Positions 1 to 8,617 of a stretch of DNA of 24,029 nt are shown piece after piece. The notes below the pieces were generated by a model. That model was not told the DNA's origin, ran no database searches, and saw nothing but the letters and a program-made list of their open reading frames with translations. This stretch comes from a virus. Each line of letters starts with the position of its first letter. Positions within the stretch are counted from its first letter, which is position 1. Position numbers and translations under genes: made by a program. Where the stretch lies: positions 1-24,029 of the IMG/VR virus record IMGVR_UViG_3300031629_000082. One strand, given 5' to 3'.

Positions 1-1468
1 CTACATCGTTAATGACTTGTTTGAACGCATCATCGCCTAACTTTGCAAGCCCTTGAGCATCACGAACCAATACACTGCTTGGTGGTAATGGTGGCATTTT
101 GTTCATTGCGTCAGTGCCTAGCTCACGAAATACCTTAGCAGCATCGATGGCTGTTCCTGTACCTTCTGCGATATTCTTTATAGCTGCTCGCTGCCTAGCG
201 TCCGATGGCGTAACACCATCAGCCTCTTTCCACACGCGAGCGTTAAGCAATACTTGGTTAGGGTCTTGGCCAGCATCTAATGCTCGGTTAGCTAGAGCAA
301 GGCGTTGGTGTCCATCAACAATGAACCGCTCTCCGTCTAATCGCTCCCATACAACAACAACACCCGCTAAATCAATATCCCATTCATCAACACCTTTAAG
401 CCGATCTGTAACGCCAGCCTTATCGCCTGAAGATTTAAACTGGAATGTCTCAGCATCGACAATGATAGTTCTTGGATCTAGTGAATCGATTTGCTGCTTA
501 GACTCTGTTTCAAGCCTAATATTATCAATCTCTGCCTGAGTAATCGGCTTACCTGCTGCCGCGTTCTCCATTGCCCTGTCAGTTACTTCAAGGTGAGTAT
601 CTATTTCATGCGTAGTTTGTGGAGTAATCTCATCAGACAAACGCTGAACTTCTTCGATCTGCTCCACTGCCTCTCTAAGCTCTGGTGTATCGACAACTGT
701 ACCGTTAGCAATGCCACGCTTATACCCTGCCACTAAAAGATGGCCAGCACCCCTTAAAAGGCCAGCACCGACACCCGACATTAATACAATATTGGCAGCT
801 TCTTGGAAACTAACCTCACGCCCTAACTCTTCCTTAAATCCGAAGTTCTTATACTGAATACCTGACTCGGTAAGCATAACTACGCCAGAATCCCAAGCAA
901 CCTTAGAAGCAAGCCCCCAAGCTGATGGAGCCGAAGCCAATACCATAGCTGCTACGTTAACTGGGTCAGTCATTGATCCCCAACCAACACCCATTAAGCT
1001 ACCAGTAATTTTCTGCCCAGTAGTTGCTTGGTGGTGTACTCTAGCTTGCTCTTCTTCTAGCGCGTCAATGTCAGCGTTAATGTTAGACATTATGTCATCA
1101 CGGGTAAGGAAGCCAGCATCAGGGAACCGATCCTTTAACTTCTCCGTAGACATTAGTAGTGATTCAGCATTCTCAAAATATAGATTGTCACCATTGTTAT
1201 TGGCAGCTTCAAACTCTGCCACCCTACGAGCTTTATCAGAAGGGTACTCTTGATCCCTAGCTTCTGACAGCCCCTCTGGATACATCCAAGGCGCGTGCTT
1301 ACGCATCGCATCCATGTTTTGTATATGATACTTACGCCAAGCATTACCCTCTGAAGTGGATTGTTCTGTGGCTTCAAATACATTAAAGTCAGCAGCGGCA
1401 ACATCAAGAGAAGTGCTTACTCCTGTGAAGGGTACGCTGGTATCTATATTTAATCGCCCGATTCCCAT
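1..1468 (-). CDS. Large internal virion / polyvalent-type protein with ParB-like motif (partial, C-terminus beyond window)
   Basis: The frame is open without a stop from the ATG at 1468 to the left edge, so at least 489 residues are visible and the end is missing. The start overlaps the upstream stop by one base (TAATG). Residues 385-389 read DGHQR inside FIVDGHQRLALANRA, the core motif of ParB/sulfiredoxin-type domains. Before it, roughly residues 160-260, lie two apolar Ala/Gly/Val-rich stretches that could insert in membrane. It is the last gene of the tail and ejection cassette, where T7-like phages encode the largest ejected core protein. ParB-like domains are known in phage 'polyvalent' proteins that enter the cell with the DNA. 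A virion-borne, ejected protein is an inference from position. Enzymatic domains may follow beyond the edge. Confidence 0.75.
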   Translation of the reverse strand, partial: MGIGRLNIDTSVPFTGVSTSLDVAAADFNVFEATEQSTSEGNAWRKYHIQNMDAMRKHAPWMYPEGLSEARDQEYPSDKARRVAEFEAANNNGDNLYFENAESLLMSTEKLKDRFPDAGFLTRDDIMSNINADIDALEEEQARVHHQATTGQKITGSLMGVGWGSMTDPVNVAAMVLASAPSAWGLASKVAWDSGVVMLTESGIQYKNFGFKEELGREVSFQEAANIVLMSGVGAGLLRGAGHLLVAGYKRGIANGTVVDTPELREAVEQIEEVQRLSDEITPQTTHEIDTHLEVTDRAMENAAAGKPITQAEIDNIRLETESKQQIDSLDPRTIIVDAETFQFKSSGDKAGVTDRLKGVDEWDIDLAGVVVVWERLDGERFIVDGHQRLALANRALDAGQDPNQVLLNARVWKEADGVTPSDARQRAAIKNIAEGTGTAIDAAKVFRELGTDAMNKMPPLPPSSVLVRDAQGLAKLGDDAFKQVINDV

Positions 1469-3561
1469 TATTCTTTATACTCCAGAATGAACGGCTCATT
1501 ACCAGCCATAAGTGTTTGGTTATTCCACATTAGATAGTATCGGCCTTGCTCACCATACGAAGTAAGTTCAAGCACGTTTTTCTCAATCAACTGCTTAATA
1601 TACTCAGACGAAGATTGTGTCCTCATTTCTGTAGGGCCGCTTAGGTCTGAATAGCTGCTTGGAGTTCTAGCATTTGGAAGTGGAGCGTAATCCAAGATCT
1701 CTTGATCAGGTACGTTAGTGATAGTGTCGAAGGTAGATGCTGGGTGGCTGTTCTTCCACTTAATCATCTCAGTCTGCCCCATACCACGCCTTGCTGGGAA
1801 CGTACTATAGTTAATACTGCCATGCCCTTGATTCGCTCGCATAGATACAGGCTTTTGCATAACCATATCCATTGCTGCGTTCATACGCTCTTCGTTTATA
1901 TCCTTGCTGTAATCATTATCATCAACAGACAGGGAAGCGTAGGCGTGTCGCACGTTGGCAATCATACCCATTCTAAAGTTCGCATCACTCTGCGGATAAA
2001 GCCCACTATTAAACCTAGTATTAAATGCTGGTGACATATCAGCCATCGTGGGTAATACATCAGAACCCTTTAGCTTCATTCCAGCAGTAACGTGCTTCAC
2101 TGCTTCTTGTCCATCTACTTGGGCCATTAAAGTGCCTAGAATAACCTTGTCGTTAGATACCTTACCTAGAAGCTTCTCAAGAACGTCATAAGAACGCTGG
2201 CCAACATTATCAATAAATCCACCTAAGAAGTCAGAACCTTTCTGGTCGATCATCTGGGCAAGTATATTTGTATCAGCATCTGAGAATAAAGCAGAGTTAA
2301 TACCCCATACTTCATCCAGCTTCATCTTGCGAGAATCCATTTCTGATATAAAGGTTTTAAGGTCGCCTGAATCAATACCCTCTTGAAGCGTGTTGATCTG
2401 AGGTTTTAATAACCCCATCTGTACCGCTGCCTGTTGAGGATCATTCTTCACTAAGGTCATCATCTTTTCAATTGAGGCAGCAATAAACTCATTATGCTCA
2501 GACTCATCTAGGTTATTTGCCCCAGCGCCTAAAGCTTCATTCCTCATTTGGTTTAGATCAGAAATTGTCATAGTGCCAATAGCTGTCCGAATCTCTTCGC
2601 TCCACGCTAGAGCTTGGGCCATAGACTTCTGAACGTCAGTATCTGTGATCTGGTTTGCTGTATTCTCATACTCCACAATGAACTTATCAGTAACTAAACC
2701 GCCTTCTTTAAGTTGATCAGCCATGCTATTACCAAGCTTCTCAAGACTTGCCTGCCTAACCTTCTCTTCAGCCGTAACCAGCGCAGCGGCCACCTTAGCA
2801 GTAGCACGATCCTGACCTAAGAACGTGTTCATGCGTGATTGCAAAGTTAACTGCTCATCGATGGGCATACCTTCTGGTGGACTATCAGTAAACGCCTCTA
2901 AGAAATCCGCTCCTGATTCATAGCTATCTGCCCGCTGTGTACCAAACGCATCAAGCGTTACGTTGAACTGCCACTTAGCTCGGAACTGATCCATTTCCTG
3001 CTCACCACGCGACATAGTAATCACCTGACCAGCAACTTTAGACTCAATGTTTGCCTTAGCATTAATTAAGCCGTTCTCTAAATCTGTTTCATAATGGATA
3101 AGGTTTTGGGTTAACTCACCTTGAAGGAACTCAGTCTGTCGGGTTCTGTGCAAGCTATTCATTTTACCTGTCACTTGCAGGCTGTATATATCAGCACTCT
3201 GGGTGTAAGCAGTCTTTGACGCTGGGTAATTTAGGTTATCGCCATACTTCTTAATGATACCTTCCAAACCCTTATCAAATTGAGGCTTCATATTGTTGTA
3301 TGTTGGATTACCATCAGCATCAAACGCAGCCTGCTCGCTAATGTTTTGCATCAATGCTTGGGTGTCTTTCTCTAAGCCAATACTGGCAGAATGTAGCTCT
3401 GACTCTTGCTCGGCTTTCTGTACCTTGTCTTGGTAGTTGTTAACCACTTTAGTTAGTGAAGCACTTCTCTGGAACTTAGCACTTGCAGCAGACGAAATAG
3501 CACCAAGGCTCATTTGCTCTGCCCCACCAACGCCTGTCTGATTAATGTTTGGTATTCTCAC
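1468..3561 (-). CDS. Internal virion (ejection) protein, about 697 residues
   Basis: The start is GTG, immediately after the stop of the upstream gene, with GGGGGA as ribosome binding site. The N-terminus MRIPNINQTGVGGAEQ is the short 'RIP' style seen at the start of podovirus internal core proteins. The rest is long, polar, Glu/Gln/Lys-rich and largely helical-looking, with no signal peptide and no recognised catalytic motif. It sits between a small virion protein and the very large ParB-containing protein, matching the order of the gp14-gp15-gp16 ejection genes of T7-like phages. By that analogy it would form part of the internal core and be ejected to build the DNA channel. The function is inferred from gene order and composition, not from a motif. 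Confidence 0.7.
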   Translation of the reverse strand: MRIPNINQTGVGGAEQMSLGAISSAASAKFQRSASLTKVVNNYQDKVQKAEQESELHSASIGLEKDTQALMQNISEQAAFDADGNPTYNNMKPQFDKGLEGIIKKYGDNLNYPASKTAYTQSADIYSLQVTGKMNSLHRTRQTEFLQGELTQNLIHYETDLENGLINAKANIESKVAGQVITMSRGEQEMDQFRAKWQFNVTLDAFGTQRADSYESGADFLEAFTDSPPEGMPIDEQLTLQSRMNTFLGQDRATAKVAAALVTAEEKVRQASLEKLGNSMADQLKEGGLVTDKFIVEYENTANQITDTDVQKSMAQALAWSEEIRTAIGTMTISDLNQMRNEALGAGANNLDESEHNEFIAASIEKMMTLVKNDPQQAAVQMGLLKPQINTLQEGIDSGDLKTFISEMDSRKMKLDEVWGINSALFSDADTNILAQMIDQKGSDFLGGFIDNVGQRSYDVLEKLLGKVSNDKVILGTLMAQVDGQEAVKHVTAGMKLKGSDVLPTMADMSPAFNTRFNSGLYPQSDANFRMGMIANVRHAYASLSVDDNDYSKDINEERMNAAMDMVMQKPVSMRANQGHGSINYSTFPARRGMGQTEMIKWKNSHPASTFDTITNVPDQEILDYAPLPNARTPSSYSDLSGPTEMRTQSSSEYIKQLIEKNVLELTSYGEQGRYYLMWNNQTLMAGNEPFILEYKE

Positions 3562-3984
3562 TTAACCTATCCCCCACCAATTGTTATCGTTACCAACCTT
3601 ACCAACCCCACTAATCAATAAGCTCTCACCTTGGCTTTGCATTGTGCTGGCTTGTGCCGAAGCGCCTGCTCGTCTGGCCGCTGCTGTACGCGCACCCTGC
3701 TCCGCTGCAAAGGTCATTTCACGCTCTGCAACATTAGCCGCCTCTGCCATTACTGCCAAAGTAGATCCACTAGATAGATCAACCCCAGACTTAGCATAAG
3801 CTACAATTCTCTGGCCCTGTTCTTGTCCGTGTTTATACCGTGAGCGCCTTAAACGCTCTTCCGTTTCTATCTCGGCAAGCTGGGCGTTCTTCTCACCTGC
3901 TGCCAACATCTTATCAGCAGCAGAGTTAGCGTCACTATATTGCTTAACCGCTCCCGCGATTTGCAGAAATGCCATAAAACTCAT
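3562..3984 (-). CDS. Small internal virion protein, gp14-like position
   Basis: A 140-residue Ala-rich protein. I chose the internal ATG (MSFMAFLQIAGAV) over the GTG five codons upstream: GGGGGA lies at proper distance before this ATG, and the upstream gene stops one base before it. The N-terminus is apolar, followed by a long charged Ala/Glu/Arg helix (residues about 20-60), then an AKSGVDLSSGS turn and a second Ala-rich helix. This architecture, with the motif around 'SGV..SGS', is typical of the small internal virion protein that lies directly after tail tube B in podoviruses. It probably contributes to the ejected complex that crosses the outer membrane. Confidence rests on position and composition. 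Confidence 0.75.
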   Translation of the reverse strand: MSFMAFLQIAGAVKQYSDANSAADKMLAAGEKNAQLAEIETEERLRRSRYKHGQEQGQRIVAYAKSGVDLSSGSTLAVMAEAANVAEREMTFAAEQGARTAAARRAGASAQASTMQSQGESLLISGVGKVGNDNNWWGIG

Positions 3985-3985
3985 G

Positions 3986-5962
3986 TTAATCCCCCACACT
4001 TAAAGTGCCAAATATCGAAACGATATGGCAGGCCAGTGGTAAATCTTGTTCAATTAAAATTCGGCCATCACGGTCATAGCCAATATTCCTCACCTGAACG
4101 TCCTCTGATACCACAGGTTCTTCGTTGCCAAAATTTGTGGTCGTGGATCGTACAGGTGGACGCTGGCCATTAATCATAGGGATGGCAGACTTATCAAGGC
4201 GTACAAAGATTTCATTCCATCGCTTGAATTTGCCTAGTGTTGTACCTGCTCCAGCATTAGCGCCATGACGAGTAGGTGTTAGCTTCGACACATATTTAAG
4301 GCCAACATTAATATACGCAGCTTCATAGTTAAGTGTTAACGAACCACTTGCAACGACCATATCGGGGTGTACAGCACCATCGGCTGTGATCTGAACTGTC
4401 TTACCTTCTAGGTGATCTAATCCTGTCACTGCGCTTGTAGCTGGCCCTATCGTTGGATCGTAGGAGATCATCGAATCAAGGTGAATATCAGGCGTGTATA
4501 ACTCAATGTACTGCTTAATTACACCACCAATAGTGCGCTCAACAACGAACCATAATTGATCTGGGCCGTCTTCTGAGATCACTGCTAATGATTTGAATTT
4601 GCCGTCTGTAATATGCCTATGCCATCCGATCACTTCTTGGGTTGGTTCATAGGTCAGCATTAATAATACGCCATCAGAACGCAAGCCCATCAGGATTGAA
4701 TCTGGAACGTGTGAATAAGCCAGTGCGGTCATGCCACCTGTGGTTATGTGTTCAGCCAAGAAGGTTATATCATCTGATTGAAATGAATCACTTTCCCATT
4801 TATAGGCCACATTACGCACCTGTGTGCCACTTCGTTGGATGAAAAACACATCTGAGCCAACATAGGCTGGATGGCCTAGCTTAGATCCATAGGAGGTTTG
4901 ACGGCGAACGTCTACGTTAGTTGGAGTGATAGCAGATTCGTTACCACCAGTTACACGGAACTCACCACCAGACGTACCTACGATCAACACGCGCTGTGCT
5001 GCCATCCACTTGATATTGTTCACTCGGTCAGACGCAATGGCATAACTCAGGCCATCGGCTGCTAAAGCGCCAAGGTTAAAGTCTTCATATACGCCTGTCC
5101 TAGACCCCCATAATGTTTGAGGCTTGTGTGCAGTACCACCATACCAAAGGCGCTGCTCATAGAACACTACCGCCGAAGGGTGTCCCCTATAGGCAGTAAA
5201 AGCAGCTTCTTGCCATAGGCTAGTCGCCGCTATAGCTTGTGGCATGTTGGTTAGGTCTTTAATGGTTATGTTTGCTGTTGTGGAAAGCCCATCTGCGTTA
5301 ACACTTCCGATACTATTAACTCTAACCCAAACCACCTCACCCGCTGGGTTGTTAGGCAGCGTATCTATAAGCCAATCACTACCAATATGAGAAGTGTGAA
5401 ACATAGCAGAACTGGAAGTGATAACTTGAGTTGCAGAAACGAGATCAGCAAATGCAATGGTAAGTGATTCATCTTGGTTAACAGGTAGGAACGGGCCTTG
5501 TTTAAATACTTCATCTGCTATTGTCCAACTGTCATGGTCTAACCTAGTTAGTTTTCTAGGCTTATGGCTAGGATGAACGATCCACATAACGTCTGCGTTC
5601 TGGGCAAACTGTAGCTCATTTACTTCGGTATGTAGGTAGGTTGTAGTGATCTCATAAGTTGCACCACCTGACTGAACCTGACCGCCATTAGTGTAGAAAC
5701 GAATGTAATTGTTTCCAAACTCAAGCACATAGGTTTGATCCACGTTGTACTCGAATGGAATTAAGCGGGTAGTATGCGCTGAGTTTTTAACCTCGTTAAT
5801 AAAGCTAGTCCCACCACGCCTTTTAGCTCCACCATGCGGCAGGGCCATGAAGTTTTCCATAACCTCACAACCTGAAGCATACTTAGGTGAGTCTGTGCGG
5901 CCCATCAATCGTGGTGATAACTCGCCTGAAGCGAATGAATTGATTATTGGGGTTAGCCTCAT
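3986..5962 (-). CDS. Tail tubular protein B (tail nozzle)
   Basis: A 658-residue protein with the characteristic N-terminus of the family: FASGELSPRLMGRTD, then KYASGCEVMENF and a Gly-rich GGAKRRGGTSF segment (residues about 10-55). These are the conserved nozzle-protein signatures of T7 gp12-like proteins. The rest is beta-rich with many WxxG-type turns. The length is within the family's usual 600-800. It would form the hexameric distal part of the short tail, attached to tail tube A. The start overlaps the stop of tail tube A by four bases (ATGA), with GAGGGAG as ribosome binding site, so the two are translationally coupled. Confidence 0.92.
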   Translation of the reverse strand: MRLTPIINSFASGELSPRLMGRTDSPKYASGCEVMENFMALPHGGAKRRGGTSFINEVKNSAHTTRLIPFEYNVDQTYVLEFGNNYIRFYTNGGQVQSGGATYEITTTYLHTEVNELQFAQNADVMWIVHPSHKPRKLTRLDHDSWTIADEVFKQGPFLPVNQDESLTIAFADLVSATQVITSSSAMFHTSHIGSDWLIDTLPNNPAGEVVWVRVNSIGSVNADGLSTTANITIKDLTNMPQAIAATSLWQEAAFTAYRGHPSAVVFYEQRLWYGGTAHKPQTLWGSRTGVYEDFNLGALAADGLSYAIASDRVNNIKWMAAQRVLIVGTSGGEFRVTGGNESAITPTNVDVRRQTSYGSKLGHPAYVGSDVFFIQRSGTQVRNVAYKWESDSFQSDDITFLAEHITTGGMTALAYSHVPDSILMGLRSDGVLLMLTYEPTQEVIGWHRHITDGKFKSLAVISEDGPDQLWFVVERTIGGVIKQYIELYTPDIHLDSMISYDPTIGPATSAVTGLDHLEGKTVQITADGAVHPDMVVASGSLTLNYEAAYINVGLKYVSKLTPTRHGANAGAGTTLGKFKRWNEIFVRLDKSAIPMINGQRPPVRSTTTNFGNEEPVVSEDVQVRNIGYDRDGRILIEQDLPLACHIVSIFGTLSVGD

Positions 5963-6519
5963 GCTCGGACTCCCTCAAATACAGTAGCGGTTATGTCCTC
6001 TGTACCGACTTCAGTACCGTCATAGATTGAAGCTTCTGTAATTGCCTTATCTGCCATAACCCACATATCGTTAGATAATGATCTGTTTTGGGTTAAAGCA
6101 TAAGACACTTCAGCGCTAACACGGGTGGCAAGAGCAAAGACAAGTGCTGGGTCGAACTGGCCAGCGTCAGTAATGCGTGCGACAAACTTAATGGTCGCAG
6201 TGTCGGAATTGCATACAAGGTTACGTCCCTCAATGCGGTATTGTGACTCTTCTTTTAGATCTAGCACTGCAAGGCAATACGGATCATTAGGCAAGCTGTA
6301 CGCTTTGTCATAACCCCATATTGGTGCGGTTGCTATCTGGGCTAGAGCAACCCGTTGAATGGCGCACGACCAAGGAAACGCTCGTAGTACCGCATCACGC
6401 GCATCGGCGTAAACTGCGTTACATACATTGGCTTCAGTCGAACCATCTGCTAATGAGGTGATGGTATTAGCACCAAGAAGAGCTAATGCTCTGTTACATA
6501 TTGAAACTTCGCTAGCCAT
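5959..6519 (-). CDS. Tail tubular protein A (head-tail adaptor)
   Basis: A 186-residue protein opening EVSICNRALALLGANTI, followed by the conserved pattern of Cys/Asn and 'YADARDAVLRAFPWSCA' around residues 35-52. This is the hallmark of the T7 gp11 / P22 gp4-like adaptor family, and the length matches. It would form the ring that joins the portal to the nozzle protein encoded next. The start has GAGGATGAT as ribosome binding site, 14 bases downstream of the terminator that follows the capsid gene. Tail genes must therefore be transcribed by readthrough of that terminator or from an unrecognised promoter. Confidence 0.92.
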   Translation of the reverse strand: MASEVSICNRALALLGANTITSLADGSTEANVCNAVYADARDAVLRAFPWSCAIQRVALAQIATAPIWGYDKAYSLPNDPYCLAVLDLKEESQYRIEGRNLVCNSDTATIKFVARITDAGQFDPALVFALATRVSAEVSYALTQNRSLSNDMWVMADKAITEASIYDGTEVGTEDITATVFEGVRA

Positions 6520-6533
6520 ATCATCCTCTATCT

Positions 6534-6560
6534 AAAAAAAGGGGCGTATTTCAGCCCCTT
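6534..6560 (-). terminator. Rho-independent terminator after the major capsid gene
   Basis: On the minus strand the sequence forms AAGGGGC, an 8-base loop, GCCCCTT and then a run of T. It lies 20 bases after the capsid stop and before tail tube A. A terminator just after the capsid gene, leaving capsid mRNA abundant and tail mRNA reduced, is a familiar podovirus arrangement (compare T-phi in T7). Confidence 0.88.
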
Positions 6561-6579
6561 GTTATACTACTGGCTAGAA

Positions 6580-7434
6580 TTAAGCCTCAGTACATTGCAC
6601 TTCTACAACACATTCATCCTGTACGCGGGTTGCGCCAGCTACGAATGACAAGTATACCTGATGAGCATAAGACTTATCAGGACGCACATCGATCTGGGTC
6701 TTAACATCAGAACCAATACCTAAGCCCATTGCACTCTTAGTGAATGCAAAACAGGTGCGGGTAGTGGAAGCTAATGCTAGACGCTCAGAGCGTAAGAACT
6801 TAAAGCCCATAAACGTATCAATGTCACCTTGAACCAAGGCTTTGATTGAGTTGTAGTCAGCAGACTTCACTTCAGTGGTGTTCAACAGGTTAGAAACCTG
6901 CTTAGAACCAAGCACCATGTAGCGTTCCTCATCTGGATCAATGTCATTCCCATCTAGGATTTCCTTTGCAGAAATTAATTTTGCAAGGGTTAAACCAGCA
7001 GAACCATGCACGATCTTCTGACCAGCAGGTAAAGCAATAGAAGTGCCATCGCCATCAGTAGCAGCACCAGTAGCAGCGGTGATGATCAAGTCATCAATAG
7101 CGCGAGCCATAGAGTTTGCGCCAGATTTGGCATAATGAGACTCAGGAGTAACCAACATACGAACTTTATCTTCGTTGTCGATCAAATCTGCCCAGTGGTA
7201 ATCGGCCATAGTAGCTGTACGGCGACTATGTGGAACATCAAGAACTGGTGTATTGGTGTGGCGAGTTGTTTTCGCAACAGCAGCAACAGTACCTAGACGT
7301 TCAAAGTGGAATTTCTCACCTGTCACAGATTGTTCGTTTACAGAACTACGCAAACGTGAACCCTTCTGTTGGGCAAGGTGGATTAAGTTGTCCTGAAACT
7401 GCTGAACAAACGCTTTTGAAATTGTATTAGCCAT
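6580..7434 (-). CDS. Major capsid protein
   Basis: A 284-residue protein, MANTISKAFVQQFQDN..., starting at an ATG with GGAGA at ideal spacing. An in-frame upstream ATG at 7482 would add 16 basic residues but has no good ribosome binding site, so I rejected it. The central part has the pattern of podovirus coat proteins: an N-terminal helix rich in Gln, an RTATMADYHWADLIDNED stretch (residues about 72-89), an ARAIDDLIITAATGAA helix typical of the HK97-fold spine region, and 'ERYMVLGSKQVSNLL' near residue 170. It follows scaffold, has a dedicated leader with hairpins upstream and a terminator downstream, all expected for the most highly expressed gene. Confidence 0.9.
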   Translation of the reverse strand: MANTISKAFVQQFQDNLIHLAQQKGSRLRSSVNEQSVTGEKFHFERLGTVAAVAKTTRHTNTPVLDVPHSRRTATMADYHWADLIDNEDKVRMLVTPESHYAKSGANSMARAIDDLIITAATGAATDGDGTSIALPAGQKIVHGSAGLTLAKLISAKEILDGNDIDPDEERYMVLGSKQVSNLLNTTEVKSADYNSIKALVQGDIDTFMGFKFLRSERLALASTTRTCFAFTKSAMGLGIGSDVKTQIDVRPDKSYAHQVYLSFVAGATRVQDECVVEVQCTEA

Positions 7435-7479
7435 GAGTATTTCTCCGAATTGGCAGTGAAATTGGCGTTTTCTGGCTAC

Positions 7480-7495
7480 CACTCAGTATTGAGTG
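7480..7495 (-). other. Short hairpin in the capsid leader
   Basis: CACTCA and TGAGTG form a perfect 6-bp stem with a 4-base loop in the transcript, about 46 bases upstream of the capsid ATG. There is no T-run, so it is not a terminator. It could protect or expose the 5' part of a processed capsid mRNA. Confidence 0.5.
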
Positions 7496-7541
7496 ACCGT
7501 AAACTGGCAATAACGCTTGCTTCAGCGAGAAGGGAAACGGC

Positions 7542-7588
7542 CCATCTAACCCACAGAACTAAATTTAGCTACTCTGATAGTTAGATGG
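7542..7588 (-). other. 9-bp inverted repeat with nested palindrome in the capsid leader
   Basis: CCATCTAAC at 7542-7550 and GTTAGATGG at 7580-7588 are perfect inverted copies 29 bases apart. Inside them lies the 10-bp palindrome CTAAATTTAG (7559-7568). The element sits in the 180-base gap between scaffold and capsid, one of the longest gaps in the late block. As RNA it makes a long stem suited to RNase III cutting or to stabilising the capsid mRNA; as DNA it could be a protein site. No T-run follows. Confidence 0.55.
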
Positions 7589-7600
7589 TCGTTTATTCCT

Positions 7601-7614
7601 ATGCGGTTATTAGA
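7601..7614 (-). repeat. 14-bp direct repeat, copy 1 (TCTAATAACCGCAT)
   Basis: The minus strand carries TCTAATAACCGCAT directly after the scaffold stop codon. An exact second copy is at 11747-11760 at the end of the large terminase gene. Both copies are followed within a base or two by GGA and lie in gaps upstream of structural genes. Function unknown. Confidence 0.6.
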
Positions 7615-8433
7615 TTAACCTTCAGGATATGCTTGAGAATATAGGTGTTCCATCTTCTCAACTTCAGTTTTGTGTTGCGGGTGGTTGTTTATATTGTAAG
7701 GATGCTCGTTATTACGCCTAACCTCACCGATACGATCCATTGCCTCAGTAGGCGATAGTGTAAAACGGTTATTGTCACCACCCTGTATGGACTGTTCCTC
7801 TGTCAGCGTAGCACCGATACTAGCCATCAGACGGATCATTCCAGCGTTGTTAGCTAGGCCACTGTCCTTTAGGAACTGTTGTGTCTCAGCATCAGCATAC
7901 GCCGTAACTGCGTTTCTAGCTTGAGCTAACTTAGCATCATAAGCATGGCCCCACTCTTTCTTGAGTAAGTCGTTGGACTCTTGCATGTCAGCATCATAAT
8001 CAGCATCAGACTTTGTGGCCTGCCCTTGGGTGTTCTCTTGCCATGCCTTTACTTGAGAAGTAGACAAGCCATTGTCGAATGCCCACTGAACAAAGTCAGG
8101 GTCAGCACCTTCAATCTGATAGCCATCGACTGTATCGGGACGGCCTAAACGAGCATACATAGCATTCTTTGCTTCTTGCTCATCCTTGGGTAAGTTAAGA
8201 AGTGTTGGCACTTTGGCGGTTAGCTTGGCATTGAATGCCGTCCAATCGTCTGCGCTTGCCTCTTCACTTGGAATGCGTATTGAACCACCAGCGTATTGCT
8301 GCGCGTCTAAGTAAGATTTAGCCAAGGTGTTAAGGTCTGGTATCTGAGATAGTGACTCGTTGCCACGATACTCATCAGACAAACCCGAATGCCACGACTC
8401 GGTTGATTCGGTTACAATTACATCATCAGTCAT
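7615..8433 (-). CDS. Capsid scaffold / assembly protein
   Basis: A 272-residue acidic, Gln/Asn/Ala-rich protein lying immediately upstream of the capsid gene and downstream of the portal, the invariable place of the podovirus scaffold. It contains the segments found in this family: a Pro-containing N-terminal part (residues about 50-65), 'YARLGRPDTVDGYQIEG' near residue 95, and a long charged helical region with 'LLKKEWGHAYDAKLAQARNA' around 155-175. Scaffolds line the inside of the procapsid and leave before DNA packaging. The start has GGAGAAGA as ribosome binding site and overlaps the preceding small gene by eight bases, suggesting coupled translation. Confidence 0.85.
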   Translation of the reverse strand: MTDDVIVTESTESWHSGLSDEYRGNESLSQIPDLNTLAKSYLDAQQYAGGSIRIPSEEASADDWTAFNAKLTAKVPTLLNLPKDEQEAKNAMYARLGRPDTVDGYQIEGADPDFVQWAFDNGLSTSQVKAWQENTQGQATKSDADYDADMQESNDLLKKEWGHAYDAKLAQARNAVTAYADAETQQFLKDSGLANNAGMIRLMASIGATLTEEQSIQGGDNNRFTLSPTEAMDRIGEVRRNNEHPYNINNHPQHKTEVEKMEHLYSQAYPEG

Positions 8434-8617
8434 TATTCTTCTCCACTACACTGTTAATTTCTAAGTAGATGCTGCGTTGACCTTCACGAAATGCTGTCTC
8501 GTAAGGGTCTTTGCAGAATGAACTACGATCACCGTAAGCCACTTTCATATTGGCAAGCATTCGCTGACCTGTCTTAGTGCTAAACAATTCTCGTATATCC
8601 TTAGCTAGTTGATCCAT
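8426..8617 (-). CDS. Bbp19-like small structural-cassette protein
   Basis: A 63-residue protein. The segment DPYETAFREGQRSIYLEI (residues about 37-54) matches the conserved core I know from the Bbp19-like family, first seen as a small gene of Bordetella phage BPP-1 and common between portal and scaffold genes of podoviruses. Its role is not established; position suggests a structural or assembly aid. The start overlaps the end of the portal gene, with GGAG ten bases upstream, and its end overlaps the scaffold start, so portal, this gene and scaffold form one tightly coupled translation unit. Confidence 0.72.
   Translation of the reverse strand: MDQLAKDIRELFSTKTGQRMLANMKVAYGDRSSFCKDPYETAFREGQRSIYLEINSVVEKNND

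Noticed and set aside
7435-7482. Longer capsid start at 7482
   Set aside because: The extra basic residues lie in the leader, lack a good ribosome binding site, and would be unusual for this family; the ATG at 7434 has GGAGA.
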